Source of the DNA: Gp1-AA133 sp964641665
Lineage (GTDB): Bacteria; Acidobacteriota; Terriglobia; Terriglobales; Acidobacteriaceae
Length of the DNA stretch: 64,000 nt
NCBI GenBank assembly: GCA_964641665.1
Contig: CAZXKO010000055.1
Coordinates: forward strand, 48,610-112,609
Direction: 5' to 3'
The notes beneath the pieces were generated by a model that was not told the DNA's origin, made no database searches, and worked only from the letters and a program-made list of their open reading frames with translations. This document shows positions 1-8,603 of the stretch, piece after piece (positions within the stretch are counted from its first letter, which is position 1; each line of letters opens with the position of its first letter). The translations under genes were made by a program, and so were the position numbers.

Positions 1-244
1 GGCAATGACCGTGCCCGCGGTGCGTGCTGGTAATGTAGTCGTCCGCGCGCAGCGCTTCGCAAACACCCACGGCCACCGCTTCCTGGCCAATGTAAAGATG
101 GGCCAGGCCGGGCATCAGGGCCCGGGTGTACAGATCGTTCACCCGCTCCTCGAACAGCCGGATCGCCAGCATCTGCCGGTAGAAACGCAGGTTTGGATCC
201 ACACTCGCTGCAGTTACGTTGGAACGCTCGGTGGCGGTGGTCAT
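1..244 (-). CDS. 2-oxoacid dehydrogenase E1 component, alpha subunit (partial, N-terminus only)
   Basis: The first 81 residues of a thiamine-diphosphate E1 alpha subunit (pyruvate, acetoin or branched-chain 2-oxoacid dehydrogenase); the rest lies beyond the window edge. Reading leftward from the ATG at 242-244, the protein shows the family N-terminus: FYRQMLAIRLFEER, then HLYIGQEAVAVG, then ITSTHRGHGH, the segment leading into the cofactor site. Its ATG overlaps the stop of the upstream dehydrogenase gene (ATGA, 241-244), so the two are probably translationally coupled. With the neighbouring dehydrogenases this suggests catabolism of a branched or hydroxylated short-chain acid. The exact 2-oxoacid substrate cannot be told from this fragment. 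Confidence 0.8.
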   Translation of the reverse strand, partial: MTTATERSNVTAASVDPNLRFYRQMLAIRLFEERVNDLYTRALMPGLAHLYIGQEAVAVGVCEALRADDYITSTHRGHGHC

Positions 245-1122
245 TTTTCCACTCCCGACATGCGCGCCAGAACGTCGAAGACCACGGCGAAGTCCTTCTT
301 CTCCCAACCCATACCTCGGGCCGCGGTCAGGAACTCGTTGCTCACCGCAGTGGTCGGGACAGGCACGTTCAGCTGCCGTCCCAGTTCCATCGCGAGCAGC
401 ATGTCTTTTTGCATCATGTTGCAGTCGAACCAGGCCTCGTCCGGCTGCTGCAGGATGAACGGACCTCGGTACTGAATCATCGGAGAAGCGATCGCGCTGT
501 GGGTGAGGACATCGACCGCAACATCCCGCCGGATGCCGCTTTTCTCGGCCAGCAAAACTCCTTCCGAGAATGCCATCATCTGGACGGCGAGGCTCAGGTT
601 CACGGCAATCTTCATCGCCAGCGCAAGTCCGTTGTCGCCAACGTGGGTAACTTTCGGACCAATGTCGAGCAGCAAGGGCTTCACCCGCTCGAACGTTTCC
701 TTGCGCCCGCCCACCATCACCGAGAGCTTGCCTTCCTGCAGAGTGATGACGCTGCCCGAGACCGGTGCGTCGACCATGTCGGCGCCCTTGGCTCGAACTT
801 TCGTTGAGGTCGCGCGGCTCACCTCCGGGCTCACTGTGCTCATATCGATGAAAAGCTTGCCGGCGCTCAGTCCCGCAACAATTCCGTCTAGACCATCCGT
901 CACGGCCGCGATGGCGGCGGCGTTGGTCACCATGGCGAAGGTAACGTCCGCGCTCACGGCCACTGCTCGCGGCGAGTCCGCCCAGCGCATGCCTTTGTCA
1001 ATGAGCCATTGCGCCTTCGCACGCGTGCGGTTGTAGCCTGTAACCGTGTGGCCCTTGTCGAGCAGCCGCTTCACCATCTGGCTGCCCATCACGCCAAGAC
1101 CCACAAATCCAAGATTCGCCAT
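241..1122 (-). CDS. 3-hydroxyisobutyrate dehydrogenase-family NAD(P) oxidoreductase
   Basis: A 293-residue beta-hydroxyacid dehydrogenase (6PGDH-like fold), normal length for the family. The N-terminus holds the Rossmann dinucleotide motif GLGVMG (about residues 7-12). The substrate-binding motif appears as DAPVSGS (about 120), and the catalytic lysine sits in NGLALAMKIAVN (about 170). Such enzymes oxidise 3-hydroxyisobutyrate, tartronate semialdehyde, 4-hydroxybutyrate and similar compounds. It lies 17 bp after the FadR-type regulator gene and overlaps the E1 alpha start by 4 bp, so it is part of one operon with the genes at 1140-3408. Substrate is unknown; the neighbouring aldehyde dehydrogenase suggests a semialdehyde/hydroxyacid couple. 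Confidence 0.85.
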   Translation of the reverse strand: MANLGFVGLGVMGSQMVKRLLDKGHTVTGYNRTRAKAQWLIDKGMRWADSPRAVAVSADVTFAMVTNAAAIAAVTDGLDGIVAGLSAGKLFIDMSTVSPEVSRATSTKVRAKGADMVDAPVSGSVITLQEGKLSVMVGGRKETFERVKPLLLDIGPKVTHVGDNGLALAMKIAVNLSLAVQMMAFSEGVLLAEKSGIRRDVAVDVLTHSAIASPMIQYRGPFILQQPDEAWFDCNMMQKDMLLAMELGRQLNVPVPTTAVSNEFLTAARGMGWEKKDFAVVFDVLARMSGVEK

Positions 1123-1139
1123 CCGCTCCAGCCTCCAGA

Positions 1140-1913
1140 CTAAGAGCCCGACTTCGGAAGAGAAGTCTCCGCGGCGGCGGAACTCTTCGAGTCCTCTCGA
1201 ACTTGTCCGAGGTGATCGCGCATGGCGGCCCGAGCCTTTTCCGGGTCGCGCGCCTCGGTCGCTGCCAGGATGCGCTTGTGATGAAACTGTCCACGCTCGG
1301 GGCCACCGTCGACAGCGAAAATGCGCAGCCGCTGCTGGCGCAGCAATCCCACGATCGAGTCGAGCAGGGAGAGCACCAGCGGATTCCCCGCCGCCTCGGC
1401 CAAGGCAAGGTGAAAATCGAGATCCGCCTCGATGTAGGCGTCAGGATCGTGCAGGCTTCGATCCATGGTTGCGACGGCCTCGCGCATCGTAGCGAGCAGT
1501 TGCTCCTCGATCCGCGCCGCACCCAGAGCCGCGATCTCAGGCTCCAGGATCTGACGCAGTTCCGCGAGATGGACCGACGCTTCTGATCCTTCCTGCTGTC
1601 CGATCCGGACCATCAGGTCTAGCGACTGGCGAATCGCCTGCGAGGTGCCGTCCGTGATAAAGGTCCCGCGGCCCGAGTAGGCTTCGACCAGTCCTTTTTC
1701 GCGGAGCGCCTTTACCGCCTCCCGGACCGCCGTCCGGCTCACACCAAAGTTTTGCGCCAACTCGCGCTCCGCCGGAAGCTGATCTCCCGGCTTCAGCGCA
1801 CCTTTAAGAATGGAGTCCTCGATCTGCTGGACGATCTGCTCGTATAAACGCGACGTCCGCACTGCCTTGTATACGGGTTTGTCCCCAAGGGGAGCGAACA
1901 ATTCCTTATTCAT
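1140..1913 (-). CDS. GntR-family transcriptional regulator, FadR/FCD subfamily
   Basis: A 257-residue regulator with an N-terminal winged helix (LYEQIVQQIEDSIL, then LPAERELAQNFGVSRTAVRE, about residues 23-65) and a C-terminal all-helical FCD ligand domain. The FCD metal/ligand residues are suggested by DLDFHLALAEAAGN and by a later FHHKRILAA histidine. Members usually repress an operon for uptake or oxidation of small carboxylic acids and are released by the substrate. The gene lies inside the operon it probably controls (ALDH upstream, hydroxyacid dehydrogenase downstream). The 130 bp between it and the ALDH stop hold a direct repeat that could be its operator (see 1996-2009). Confidence 0.85.
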   Translation of the reverse strand: MNKELFAPLGDKPVYKAVRTSRLYEQIVQQIEDSILKGALKPGDQLPAERELAQNFGVSRTAVREAVKALREKGLVEAYSGRGTFITDGTSQAIRQSLDLMVRIGQQEGSEASVHLAELRQILEPEIAALGAARIEEQLLATMREAVATMDRSLHDPDAYIEADLDFHLALAEAAGNPLVLSLLDSIVGLLRQQRLRIFAVDGGPERGQFHHKRILAATEARDPEKARAAMRDHLGQVREDSKSSAAAETSLPKSGS

Positions 1914-1995
1914 AGCCCGGCTACTTAATGGCGCCCTCTCAGGTCGCCGAAAATCTAAGAGTTGCGATCAACCCAATATTAACGGTCATGCTATC

Positions 1996-2009
1996 ATACC
2001 ACCATACCA
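1996..2009. promoter_or_regulatory. Candidate operator: direct repeat ATACCA-CC-ATACCA
   Basis: Two ATACCA words, 8 bp apart start to start, lie about 85 bp upstream of the FadR-type regulator start, within an A/T-richer stretch. FadR-subfamily regulators often bind short TGGT/ACCA half-sites (TGGTAT on the other strand). Assignment as the autoregulatory operator is inference from position and word only. Confidence 0.3.
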
Positions 2010-2043
2010 TTAGAAACGTGAGCGCTGCACCACTCTTCCCAGC

Positions 2044-3408
2044 CTACTGAATCCAAACGGTCTTGATGTTTGTGAACTCTCGAATGCCATGCGCTCCCAG
2101 TTCCCGCCCGTAGCCCGACTGCTTGACACCCCCAAATGGAACGCGCGGATCGGACGCCACCATCTTGTTGATGAACACCATCCCCGCCTCGAGTTCGTTG
2201 ATGAAACGCTCACGCTCGGCATCGTTCTGGGTCCAAGCACTCGCCCCCAGCCCGAACCGGCTATCGTTGGCAATGCGAATCGCTTCATCAACATCTCTCA
2301 CGCGAAAGATCGACGCCACCGGGCCGAAAAACTCCTCCTGGTACGCGGGCGAATTCTTCGGGATGTTTGTCAGCACGGTGGGTGCATAGTAATTGCCCGG
2401 GCGCGGTAGCGGCCGTCCTCCGGTGAGAAGCCGAGCGCCCGCCTCGATGGTCTTGTGCACATCCGCGTCCAATGTGACCACGGCGTCCGCAGTCGCCAGT
2501 GGACCCAACTCCGTCTTCTCCTCCAGCGGGTCACCAATTACGAGCGCTTCCATCCGGCTGACGAACTTGCGCTCGAACGCCTCCGCAATCGGTTCGGCAA
2601 CGATGAATCGCTTGGCCGCAATACAGGACTGGCCGTTGTTGATGATCCTGGCTTCGACAGCCGTGGCGACCGCCGCCTCCAGGTCCGCGCTCGGCATCAC
2701 AATGAAAGGATCACTGCCTCCCAGTTCGAGCACGACCTTCTTGATCCTCCGGGCCGCCCCCATTCCTACCTGGATTCCCGCCTGCTCGCTCCCGGTTAGC
2801 GTTGCGGCCACAATGCGTGGGTCGGCCAACAGCGCGTCCACCTTGTGCGAGGCGATCAGAAGCGTCTGGAAAGCTCCGTCCGGAAACCCCGCCGCCCGGA
2901 AAATTCCTTCGATCTTGATTGCACACTGCGGAACGTTCGATGCATGCTTGAGCAGCCCAACATTGCCCGCCATCAGCGCCGGGGCCGCGAACCGGATCAC
3001 CTGCCAGAACGGAAAATTCCAAGGCATCACAGCCAGGACGGGTCCGAGCGGCAGGTAGCGAATAAAACTGCGCGTCGCCGATGTCTCCACCACTTCGTCC
3101 GCCAGAAAGCGCTCGGCGTTCTCCGCGTAGTAGCGGCACGCGGTCGCACACTTGGCCGCCTCGGCCACTGCGGCCCGCAGAGGCTTTCCCATCTCGAGCG
3201 TCATCAGCCGGCCCAAGGAGTCCTTCTCCCCCTCAAGGATCTCCGCCGCCTTCAGCATTTTTCGCGAGCGCTCGGCAAACGTCGTCTTGCGGTATTCACG
3301 AAAAGTGTCCGCCGCCCCCTGAACCCTCGTCTCCACTTGCGCGTCGGTCAGTTGCTCGAATGTCTTCAGCGTTTGCCCGCTGGCGGGATCAATCGTCGCG
3401 ATTGCCAT
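2044..3408 (-). CDS. NAD(P)-dependent aldehyde dehydrogenase, succinate-semialdehyde dehydrogenase-like
   Basis: A 454-residue ALDH-superfamily enzyme that oxidises an aldehyde to an acid. It shows the proline/Asn signature MPWNFPFWQ (catalytic Asn), the general base in LELGGSDPF, and the catalytic cysteine in NNGQSCIAAKRF. The C-terminus has FGGVKQSGYGRELG, as in the succinate-semialdehyde dehydrogenase branch. The start at 3408 (MAIATIDPASG) is chosen because GGAGGT lies about 13 bases upstream and the family begins with this motif. A longer in-frame reading to 3498 adds 30 unrelated residues. It is the first gene of the minus-strand operon running to the window edge. Confidence 0.88.
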   Translation of the reverse strand: MAIATIDPASGQTLKTFEQLTDAQVETRVQGAADTFREYRKTTFAERSRKMLKAAEILEGEKDSLGRLMTLEMGKPLRAAVAEAAKCATACRYYAENAERFLADEVVETSATRSFIRYLPLGPVLAVMPWNFPFWQVIRFAAPALMAGNVGLLKHASNVPQCAIKIEGIFRAAGFPDGAFQTLLIASHKVDALLADPRIVAATLTGSEQAGIQVGMGAARRIKKVVLELGGSDPFIVMPSADLEAAVATAVEARIINNGQSCIAAKRFIVAEPIAEAFERKFVSRMEALVIGDPLEEKTELGPLATADAVVTLDADVHKTIEAGARLLTGGRPLPRPGNYYAPTVLTNIPKNSPAYQEEFFGPVASIFRVRDVDEAIRIANDSRFGLGASAWTQNDAERERFINELEAGMVFINKMVASDPRVPFGGVKQSGYGRELGAHGIREFTNIKTVWIQ

Positions 3409-3584
3409 AGCTTCGTCGAGACCTCCGTAATTGTTTCGCTGGCCAATGCAGGAACACCCGGGACTTTGAAGACCACCTTGAGAGACAGCCGGGGGCAAAA
3501 TTGGTCAGACCACGATACCACCGAGCCTGATGGTGCCGTCAAGCTCCCTGAATACGGCCCCAATCTCTTGACACGCTGCGTCGT

Positions 3585-4874
3585 ATGATGGTACAGCTGT
3601 CTGACCACAAGCCAAGCAAGGGGCCGCATCTGAAACCACTCCGCGTGAAATCTCCGTCCTGGATTTTCCTGTTTGTCTGGGTCTTGGCTGGGGCTGTCGT
3701 CGATTGTTCCAGCGCACAGGAGCGGCTCGAACGAACCCTCGACGAAATCAAAGTCGAGGCCATCAAGCGGGCCGAGAACGGGATGTATCCCCTTATCGGA
3801 TTAGACCCGAAGGATGTGCGCGAGGCATTCGGATCGATCAAGACCTCCGACAAAGACGAATGGGCAGCGGCATTCATGGGAGTTGCCGACCGCTCCATGA
3901 AGGAGGGTCAGGCGCTCCAGTCAACCGACCCCGCCAAGGCGAATGCCGACTACATTCGCGCGTGGCGTCTCTATTCTTTTGGGCGCTGGCCCATCCCGGC
4001 GTCGCCGGGAAAGCAACTTTCCTACGCGAAAGCAATTGAAGCTTTCCTCGCCCATGCTCGCTTCTGGGATCCGCCCCTCGAGGTCGTTCACATTCCGTTC
4101 GAAGGCTCGGAAATCATCGGCTACCTGCGGCTTCCGAAGAATGCACACGGTCCCGTGCCCCTCGTGATCGCCGTGAATGGCCTGGACAGCCGGAAAGAAG
4201 ATCTCTCGGAAAGCTTTTCCGCGATTCTGCCGTTCGGAATCGGATTCCTCGCCGTCGATGGGCCGGGCACAGGACAAGCGCCGATCAAGGCCAGCGAAAA
4301 CGCCGAGCGCATGCTCTCACGCGTGATCGACTACGCGCAGAGCCGCCCCGAGATCGACAAGAACCGACTTGCGATCCACGGGGTAAGTTGGGGCGCCTAC
4401 TGGGCCACCAAGCTAGCCATCGTAGAGCGAGCGCGGTTGAAGGGCGCCAGCGCTCAGTCCCCGCCAATCGACGGCTTCTTTCAAAAAGACTTTCTGATGA
4501 ATTCATTGCTTGGCAACCGCGAGTACCTGTTTGACCAGGTACCGGCACTGATGGCGATTTTTGACAGCGTCAAGACCACCGAACAACTGGCAGACATCTT
4601 CCCCAGGATGTCGCTGGTGAAACAGGGTCTGCCGGGCAAACCGATGGCCCCCATGCTGGTCATCGGAGGTGCACTCGACACGCAAGTTCCAATCGCAGAC
4701 ATCTACCTGCTTCTGAGCTCAGGTGATACCCCGAAAGACGCGTGGATCAACCCGCAGGGCGGCCACCTCGGGCGCCAAGTGAAAGTGTGGCCGGATCCAG
4801 TGATTTTCAAGCAGGTAATCATTCCCTGGTTGGTGCGCAAGCTGGAAGTTGCTGTCCCAGAAGCAAAGCCCTAG
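3585..4874 (+). CDS. Exported alpha/beta hydrolase (FrsA/DUF1100-like esterase)
   Basis: A 429-residue hydrolase with a short basic N-terminus, a hydrophobic segment (SWIFLFVWVLAGAVV, about 24-39), a helical cap region, and a C-terminal alpha/beta-hydrolase core. The nucleophile elbow is GVSWG (about residue 267), the acid is likely Asp in GGALDTQVP, and the base is His in PQGGHLG. The cap plus core layout resembles FrsA and 2,6-dihydropseudooxynicotine hydrolase, so it may cut a C-C or ester bond. The start is uncertain: an in-frame GTG at 3645 would give a more ordinary signal peptide. The next gene, a dicarboxylate symporter, starts 19 bp after it, suggesting co-transcription. Confidence 0.75.
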   Translation: MMVQLSDHKPSKGPHLKPLRVKSPSWIFLFVWVLAGAVVDCSSAQERLERTLDEIKVEAIKRAENGMYPLIGLDPKDVREAFGSIKTSDKDEWAAAFMGVADRSMKEGQALQSTDPAKANADYIRAWRLYSFGRWPIPASPGKQLSYAKAIEAFLAHARFWDPPLEVVHIPFEGSEIIGYLRLPKNAHGPVPLVIAVNGLDSRKEDLSESFSAILPFGIGFLAVDGPGTGQAPIKASENAERMLSRVIDYAQSRPEIDKNRLAIHGVSWGAYWATKLAIVERARLKGASAQSPPIDGFFQKDFLMNSLLGNREYLFDQVPALMAIFDSVKTTEQLADIFPRMSLVKQGLPGKPMAPMLVIGGALDTQVPIADIYLLLSSGDTPKDAWINPQGGHLGRQVKVWPDPVIFKQVIIPWLVRKLEVAVPEAKP

Positions 4875-4893
4875 ATCGGAACTCAAGGACTCC

Positions 4894-6216
4894 ATGGGAA
4901 CACTCAACCCTGCCCACTCCGTTGCCCGCGTCTTCCCCAGCACTCCGGGCAAACAGCCGCTTTACAAAACGCTGTGGGTACAGGTCGTCGTGGCCATGGC
5001 CATCGCGGTCGCCCTCGGCTATTTCAGCCCCGGGCGCGCGATTGCCATGAAACCTCTCGGCGACGCGTTCATCCGCTTAATCTCGATGATCATCACCCTG
5101 ATCATCTTTTGCACCGTGGTCTCGGGCATCGCCGGCATGGAGAGCATGAAGAAGGTCGGGCGGGTTGGCGGCATGGCGCTGCTCTACTTCGAAATCGTCT
5201 CCACTTTGGCCTTGTTCATCGGCCTCGTGGTCGGGAACCTAGTGCATCCAGGGAGCGGCTTCAACGTGAATCCGGCCACCCTCGACGCCAGGGCCGTAGC
5301 CGACTATGCCGGCCAGGCGAAGGCTCAGAGCATCACCGACTTCCTGCTCCACGTGATTCCCACCACGGTGGTCGACGCCTTCGCCAAAGGCGATATCCTC
5401 GAAGTTCTGCTGGTAGCCATTCTGTTCGGCTTCGCCTTATCGGCCATCGGCCCGCGCTGCAAACCTCTGGTCGATCTTTTTGATGCCCTGTCGGTCGCCG
5501 TCTTTGGCGTGGTGAACATCCTGATGAAGTTCGCTCCCATCGGCGCGTTCGGAGCCATGGCGTTCACAGTCGGCAAATACGGCATCGCGGCTCTGGGGCC
5601 GCTGGCCAAGTTGATTGGCACCTTCTGGTTCACGTCATTCTTGTTCGTGCTGGTTGTGTTGGGCTCGATAGCCTGGGTCGCGGGCTTCGGCATCATCCAG
5701 TTTCTCCTTTACATCAAGGAAGAAATTCTGCTTGTACTTGCCACCAGTTCATCCGAGACCGCTCTGCCCACTCTGATGGAGAAGATGGAGAAACTTGGTT
5801 GCTCGAAGTCATTGGTCGGCTTGGTCGTCCCCACGGGCTACACTTTCAACACTGACGGCACCAGCATCTACATGACCCTGGCCGCACTTTTTGTGGCTCA
5901 GGCTACACACACTCCGCTCACGCTTCTGCAGCAAATGACAATTTTCTCCGTGGCGGTTTTGACTTCCAAAGGAGCGAGCGGCGTGCAGGGAGCTGCTTTC
6001 ATCGCGCTGGTCGGAACTCTCGCGGTCGTTCCCACTATCCCGGTGGCGGGGATGGCGTTGATCCTTGGAATCGATCGCTTCATGAGCATGTTCCGGGCCC
6101 TCGTGAACATGATCGGCAACGGTGTGGCGACAGTAGTGGTGGCCCGCTGGGAAGGCGATCTGGAACGCGAGACGCTTCGACAAAGACTTGCACGCGCCGC
6201 GGTAGAACATTCGTAA
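4894..6216 (+). CDS. Dicarboxylate/amino acid:cation symporter (DAACS, DctA/GltP family)
   Basis: A 440-residue secondary transporter that couples uptake of C4-dicarboxylates, glutamate or similar acids to Na+ or H+. Family marks are the serine-rich hairpin TSSSETALPT (about 300) and GYTFNTDGTSIYMT (about 325-340), which form the substrate and cation sites, with a set of hydrophobic segments between. The ATG at 4894 is preferred over an earlier TTG at 4849 because AAGGA precedes it and the TTG would overlap the hydrolase gene. Substrate cannot be settled by eye. Confidence 0.9.
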   Translation: MGTLNPAHSVARVFPSTPGKQPLYKTLWVQVVVAMAIAVALGYFSPGRAIAMKPLGDAFIRLISMIITLIIFCTVVSGIAGMESMKKVGRVGGMALLYFEIVSTLALFIGLVVGNLVHPGSGFNVNPATLDARAVADYAGQAKAQSITDFLLHVIPTTVVDAFAKGDILEVLLVAILFGFALSAIGPRCKPLVDLFDALSVAVFGVVNILMKFAPIGAFGAMAFTVGKYGIAALGPLAKLIGTFWFTSFLFVLVVLGSIAWVAGFGIIQFLLYIKEEILLVLATSSSETALPTLMEKMEKLGCSKSLVGLVVPTGYTFNTDGTSIYMTLAALFVAQATHTPLTLLQQMTIFSVAVLTSKGASGVQGAAFIALVGTLAVVPTIPVAGMALILGIDRFMSMFRALVNMIGNGVATVVVARWEGDLERETLRQRLARAAVEHS

Positions 6217-6258
6217 TCGCTCCGAGCAGTGTGCCCTCAAGAGGCATATGATTTCCGT

Positions 6259-7080
6259 ATGCTCAAGCGCGTGGTCTTCAGCCTGCTTCTCGCGTCTTGC
6301 GCACTGCAAGCGCAGGCCGCGCCCCCAGATCGCTGGACCTTGGTCTGGAGCGACGACTTCAACGGTTCCAATGGCGGTGTGCCGGACCGCAACCGGTGGA
6401 CCATCGAGACCGGCGGCAATGGCTGGGGCAACCACGAACTGGAGTTCTACACCAACCACTTGCAGAACGTTCAGCTTCAGGATGGCAACCTGGTCATCAC
6501 AGCGCGCCACGAAGCCTACAGCGACAAGGACGGCGTGCTCTACGGCTACACATCGGCACGGCTCAAGACCCAACGGAAATTTGAGCAGGCCTATGGTCGA
6601 TTCGAGGCGCGTATCCAAATTCCCCGAGGCCAAGGAATCTGGCCCGCCTTCTCGATGCTGGGCGAAGATATCGAGTCGAAAGGCTGGCCTGCTTGCGGCG
6701 AAATCGACATCATGGAAAACATCGGCAAGGAGCCCTCAATCGTGCACGGCACGATTCACGGACCGGGCTACTCAGGCGCGAAAGGAATCGGCTCGCCCTT
6801 CTCTCTGCCGGCCGGGCAGAGCTTCGCCGATGCTTTCCACGTGTATGCCGTCGAGTGGGAACCCGACGTCATTCGTTTTTACGTCGACGACCACCTCTAC
6901 GCCACCCGCACGCCCGCCGATTTGCCCAGAGATGCGAAGTGGGTTTACGACCATCCCTTCTTCATCATTCTGAACGTAGCGGTCGGTGGTGACTGGCCGG
7001 GGAATCCAGACGTCACCACCAAGTTCCCGCAAAGCATGCTGGTCGACTACGTGCGCGTGTACAAGCGCGCTGATCGTTAG
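6259..7080 (+). CDS. Secreted glycoside hydrolase family 16 (laminarinase/beta-glucanase type)
   Basis: A 273-residue exported endo-glycosidase of beta-jelly-roll fold. A signal peptide (LKRVVFSLLLASCALQAQA) precedes WSDDFNG, the usual GH16 entry. The catalytic motif is GEIDIMENIG (about residue 150), with the two Glu residues of ExDxxE acting as nucleophile and acid/base. The motif form with M between D and E is the laminarinase/lichenase-like type. HGTIHGPGY and VEWEPDVIRFYVDD follow, as usual in beta-1,3-glucanases. Likely substrate: beta-1,3- or mixed-linkage glucans from fungi or plants. The ATG at 6259 gives the clean signal peptide; an upstream GTG at 6229 does not. Confidence 0.88.
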   Translation: MLKRVVFSLLLASCALQAQAAPPDRWTLVWSDDFNGSNGGVPDRNRWTIETGGNGWGNHELEFYTNHLQNVQLQDGNLVITARHEAYSDKDGVLYGYTSARLKTQRKFEQAYGRFEARIQIPRGQGIWPAFSMLGEDIESKGWPACGEIDIMENIGKEPSIVHGTIHGPGYSGAKGIGSPFSLPAGQSFADAFHVYAVEWEPDVIRFYVDDHLYATRTPADLPRDAKWVYDHPFFIILNVAVGGDWPGNPDVTTKFPQSMLVDYVRVYKRADR

Positions 7081-7090
7081 CCCGGGGCTT

Positions 7091-8191
7091 TCATCCAGCC
7101 CGCTTCCGCTTCCCGCCCGCGCCTTGCGCCGGCGCCGCAGCTTTCGCGTGGTGGTGGGCCTGTCCCGCGAACGGAGCCGGCGTATTCCGCGGCCCCTCCG
7201 GGCCATGCACATTATCGGAGTACTGGAACTGCACCGGCACGGTCCTGTTGCCGTTGGTGAGATTCACTTCCTGAAACACCTGCGTCAGCGGATTCGCTTC
7301 GAACACCGGGAAGTCGCCGCATTCTTCGCCCTGCTGCGAAGTCCATCCCAGGAACTTGGTCGCGCTCGGATCGTTGCCGGCGCGAATGGCATCTTCCACA
7401 TCCGCATCCGTGCGCGCCTCGTTCAACTCGTGATAGAACGTCGCGACCACGTTCTTCCACGGCTGGTCGAATACTGGAATACCATTCGTCGTGCCATCGG
7501 GCAGAGTCTCCGAGTAAACACCGACCGCGTAGTAGACCGTCTGGGCGTTGTTACCGGAGCCGGCGTGCACCGATCCGTGGTATCCGCCCAGGCCCTGGGT
7601 GGAATCTTCCTCCTCTTCGACCGGCACACCTTTCTTCACTGCCATCGGCTTTTCCAGTTGAGTCGCGATCGCGCCGTTGGTGGGCGCCGTGTTGGTGTTC
7701 AGGATGGTGCCGCTCGGCAGCATGAAGTTGAACACCGTGGAGGTGTAGTCGAATCCGCTCAGGGTGCCCGCCTGGAAGAGTTGCAGCACCAGGTTCTCGA
7801 TGTCGCCCTGCGAAACCACTTTCGGCGGCGGCCCAGTCAGCACCTGCGATGGTTGCATGGTCGTGGTGATCGTTCCCGACGAGAAATATTGCGACATGAC
7901 GTTATTGAGGTCGGCATCCGACATGGCACTCGAGAGCGCCTGATCGATGTTCTGGAGGTCGCTTGCCTTCCACGCCGCAGAACCTCCCACATAGAAGTTC
8001 GTGAAGACAAGACCGGAGATGGTGTGGCCACCGTGAAATTTCAAATCATGCGCCGGCGTGGGCGGTATTCCCGGCGCGATAGCTTCGGGCTCTGGCATCG
8101 ACATGCGCGCGCGAAAACCTTTTTCGGCTTTCGTGCCATGTCCGACGAAAACGCGCATAGGTCTGACTAACTGCTTCGATTTATTTGTCAT
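7091..8191 (-). CDS. Uncharacterised protein with HELNEARTD motif (possible metal-dependent, Exordium-like)
   Basis: A 366-residue protein with no clear signal peptide. Residue blocks HGGHTISGLVFTNFYVGG near the N-terminus and FYHELNEARTD followed about 30 residues later by GEECGD resemble the layout of plant/bacterial Exordium (phosphate-induced protein 1) and related bacterial families, where a HELxExxTD stretch is conserved. If real, the His and Glu could bind metal. The C-terminus is His/Ala/Lys-rich. The start at 8191 is chosen for the GGAGGAG just upstream. A 394-residue plus-strand reading over the same bases is its antisense shadow. Function unknown. Confidence 0.7.
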   Translation of the reverse strand: MTNKSKQLVRPMRVFVGHGTKAEKGFRARMSMPEPEAIAPGIPPTPAHDLKFHGGHTISGLVFTNFYVGGSAAWKASDLQNIDQALSSAMSDADLNNVMSQYFSSGTITTTMQPSQVLTGPPPKVVSQGDIENLVLQLFQAGTLSGFDYTSTVFNFMLPSGTILNTNTAPTNGAIATQLEKPMAVKKGVPVEEEEDSTQGLGGYHGSVHAGSGNNAQTVYYAVGVYSETLPDGTTNGIPVFDQPWKNVVATFYHELNEARTDADVEDAIRAGNDPSATKFLGWTSQQGEECGDFPVFEANPLTQVFQEVNLTNGNRTVPVQFQYSDNVHGPEGPRNTPAPFAGQAHHHAKAAAPAQGAGGKRKRAG

Positions 8192-8603
8192 TGCTCTCCT
8201 CCAGGACGACAAGTGGGGCGACGGGGATTAACAGGTTCAGGCGGAGCAGGCGACTGGACTCGGAATACTGTTGTCTTAATCCTGCCGCTCCGATCTGTCA
8301 ACGGCTAGATTTGTGAAAACGTATCGCGCTCATCCGCAAGAACTTGCATGACTAGCCGCTTGTGCACGGCAACCCCACAACTTCTGGTGTGGTTCTGGGT
8401 TTATGCGAAAGGCAGGAGGCGAGCGAATCTAATCGCCGCTGCATAGTGACGCGCTACCGCGTGCGAAAGAGATCGCACCGGGTACGCGACGTTCTGCTTT
8501 TTAAAGGAGTGCGGAACGGCTCTCCGGAAAACTTCCGCTCGCGGTCGAGCCGATCGGCACAGAGAAGGGCGCACCTGGGGATGGGGACGCCCTTCTCTCT
8601 TGT
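8192..8603. other. Intergenic region without a convincing gene
   Basis: About 410 bp between the divergently placed upstream end of the HELNEARTD gene and the sodC stop. Apart from the hairpin at 8561-8598 I see no supported coding sequence. A plus-strand reading of 107 codons starting at 8362 runs into antisense sodC and lacks family features. The HELNEARTD promoter should lie in 8200-8300. Confidence 0.5.
8561..8598 (-). terminator. Stem-loop after sodC
   Basis: An 11-bp perfect inverted repeat (AGAGAAGGGCG / CGCCCTTCTCT) with a 16-base loop begins 6 bp past the sodC stop. There is no strong T-run on the minus strand, so it may act as an mRNA 3' stabiliser or a weak terminator. Confidence 0.55.

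Noticed and set aside
6986..8170. 394-codon plus-strand frame
   Set aside because: Antisense to the HELNEARTD gene, which has a ribosome site and conserved motifs; the plus frame is Arg/His-rich with no family.
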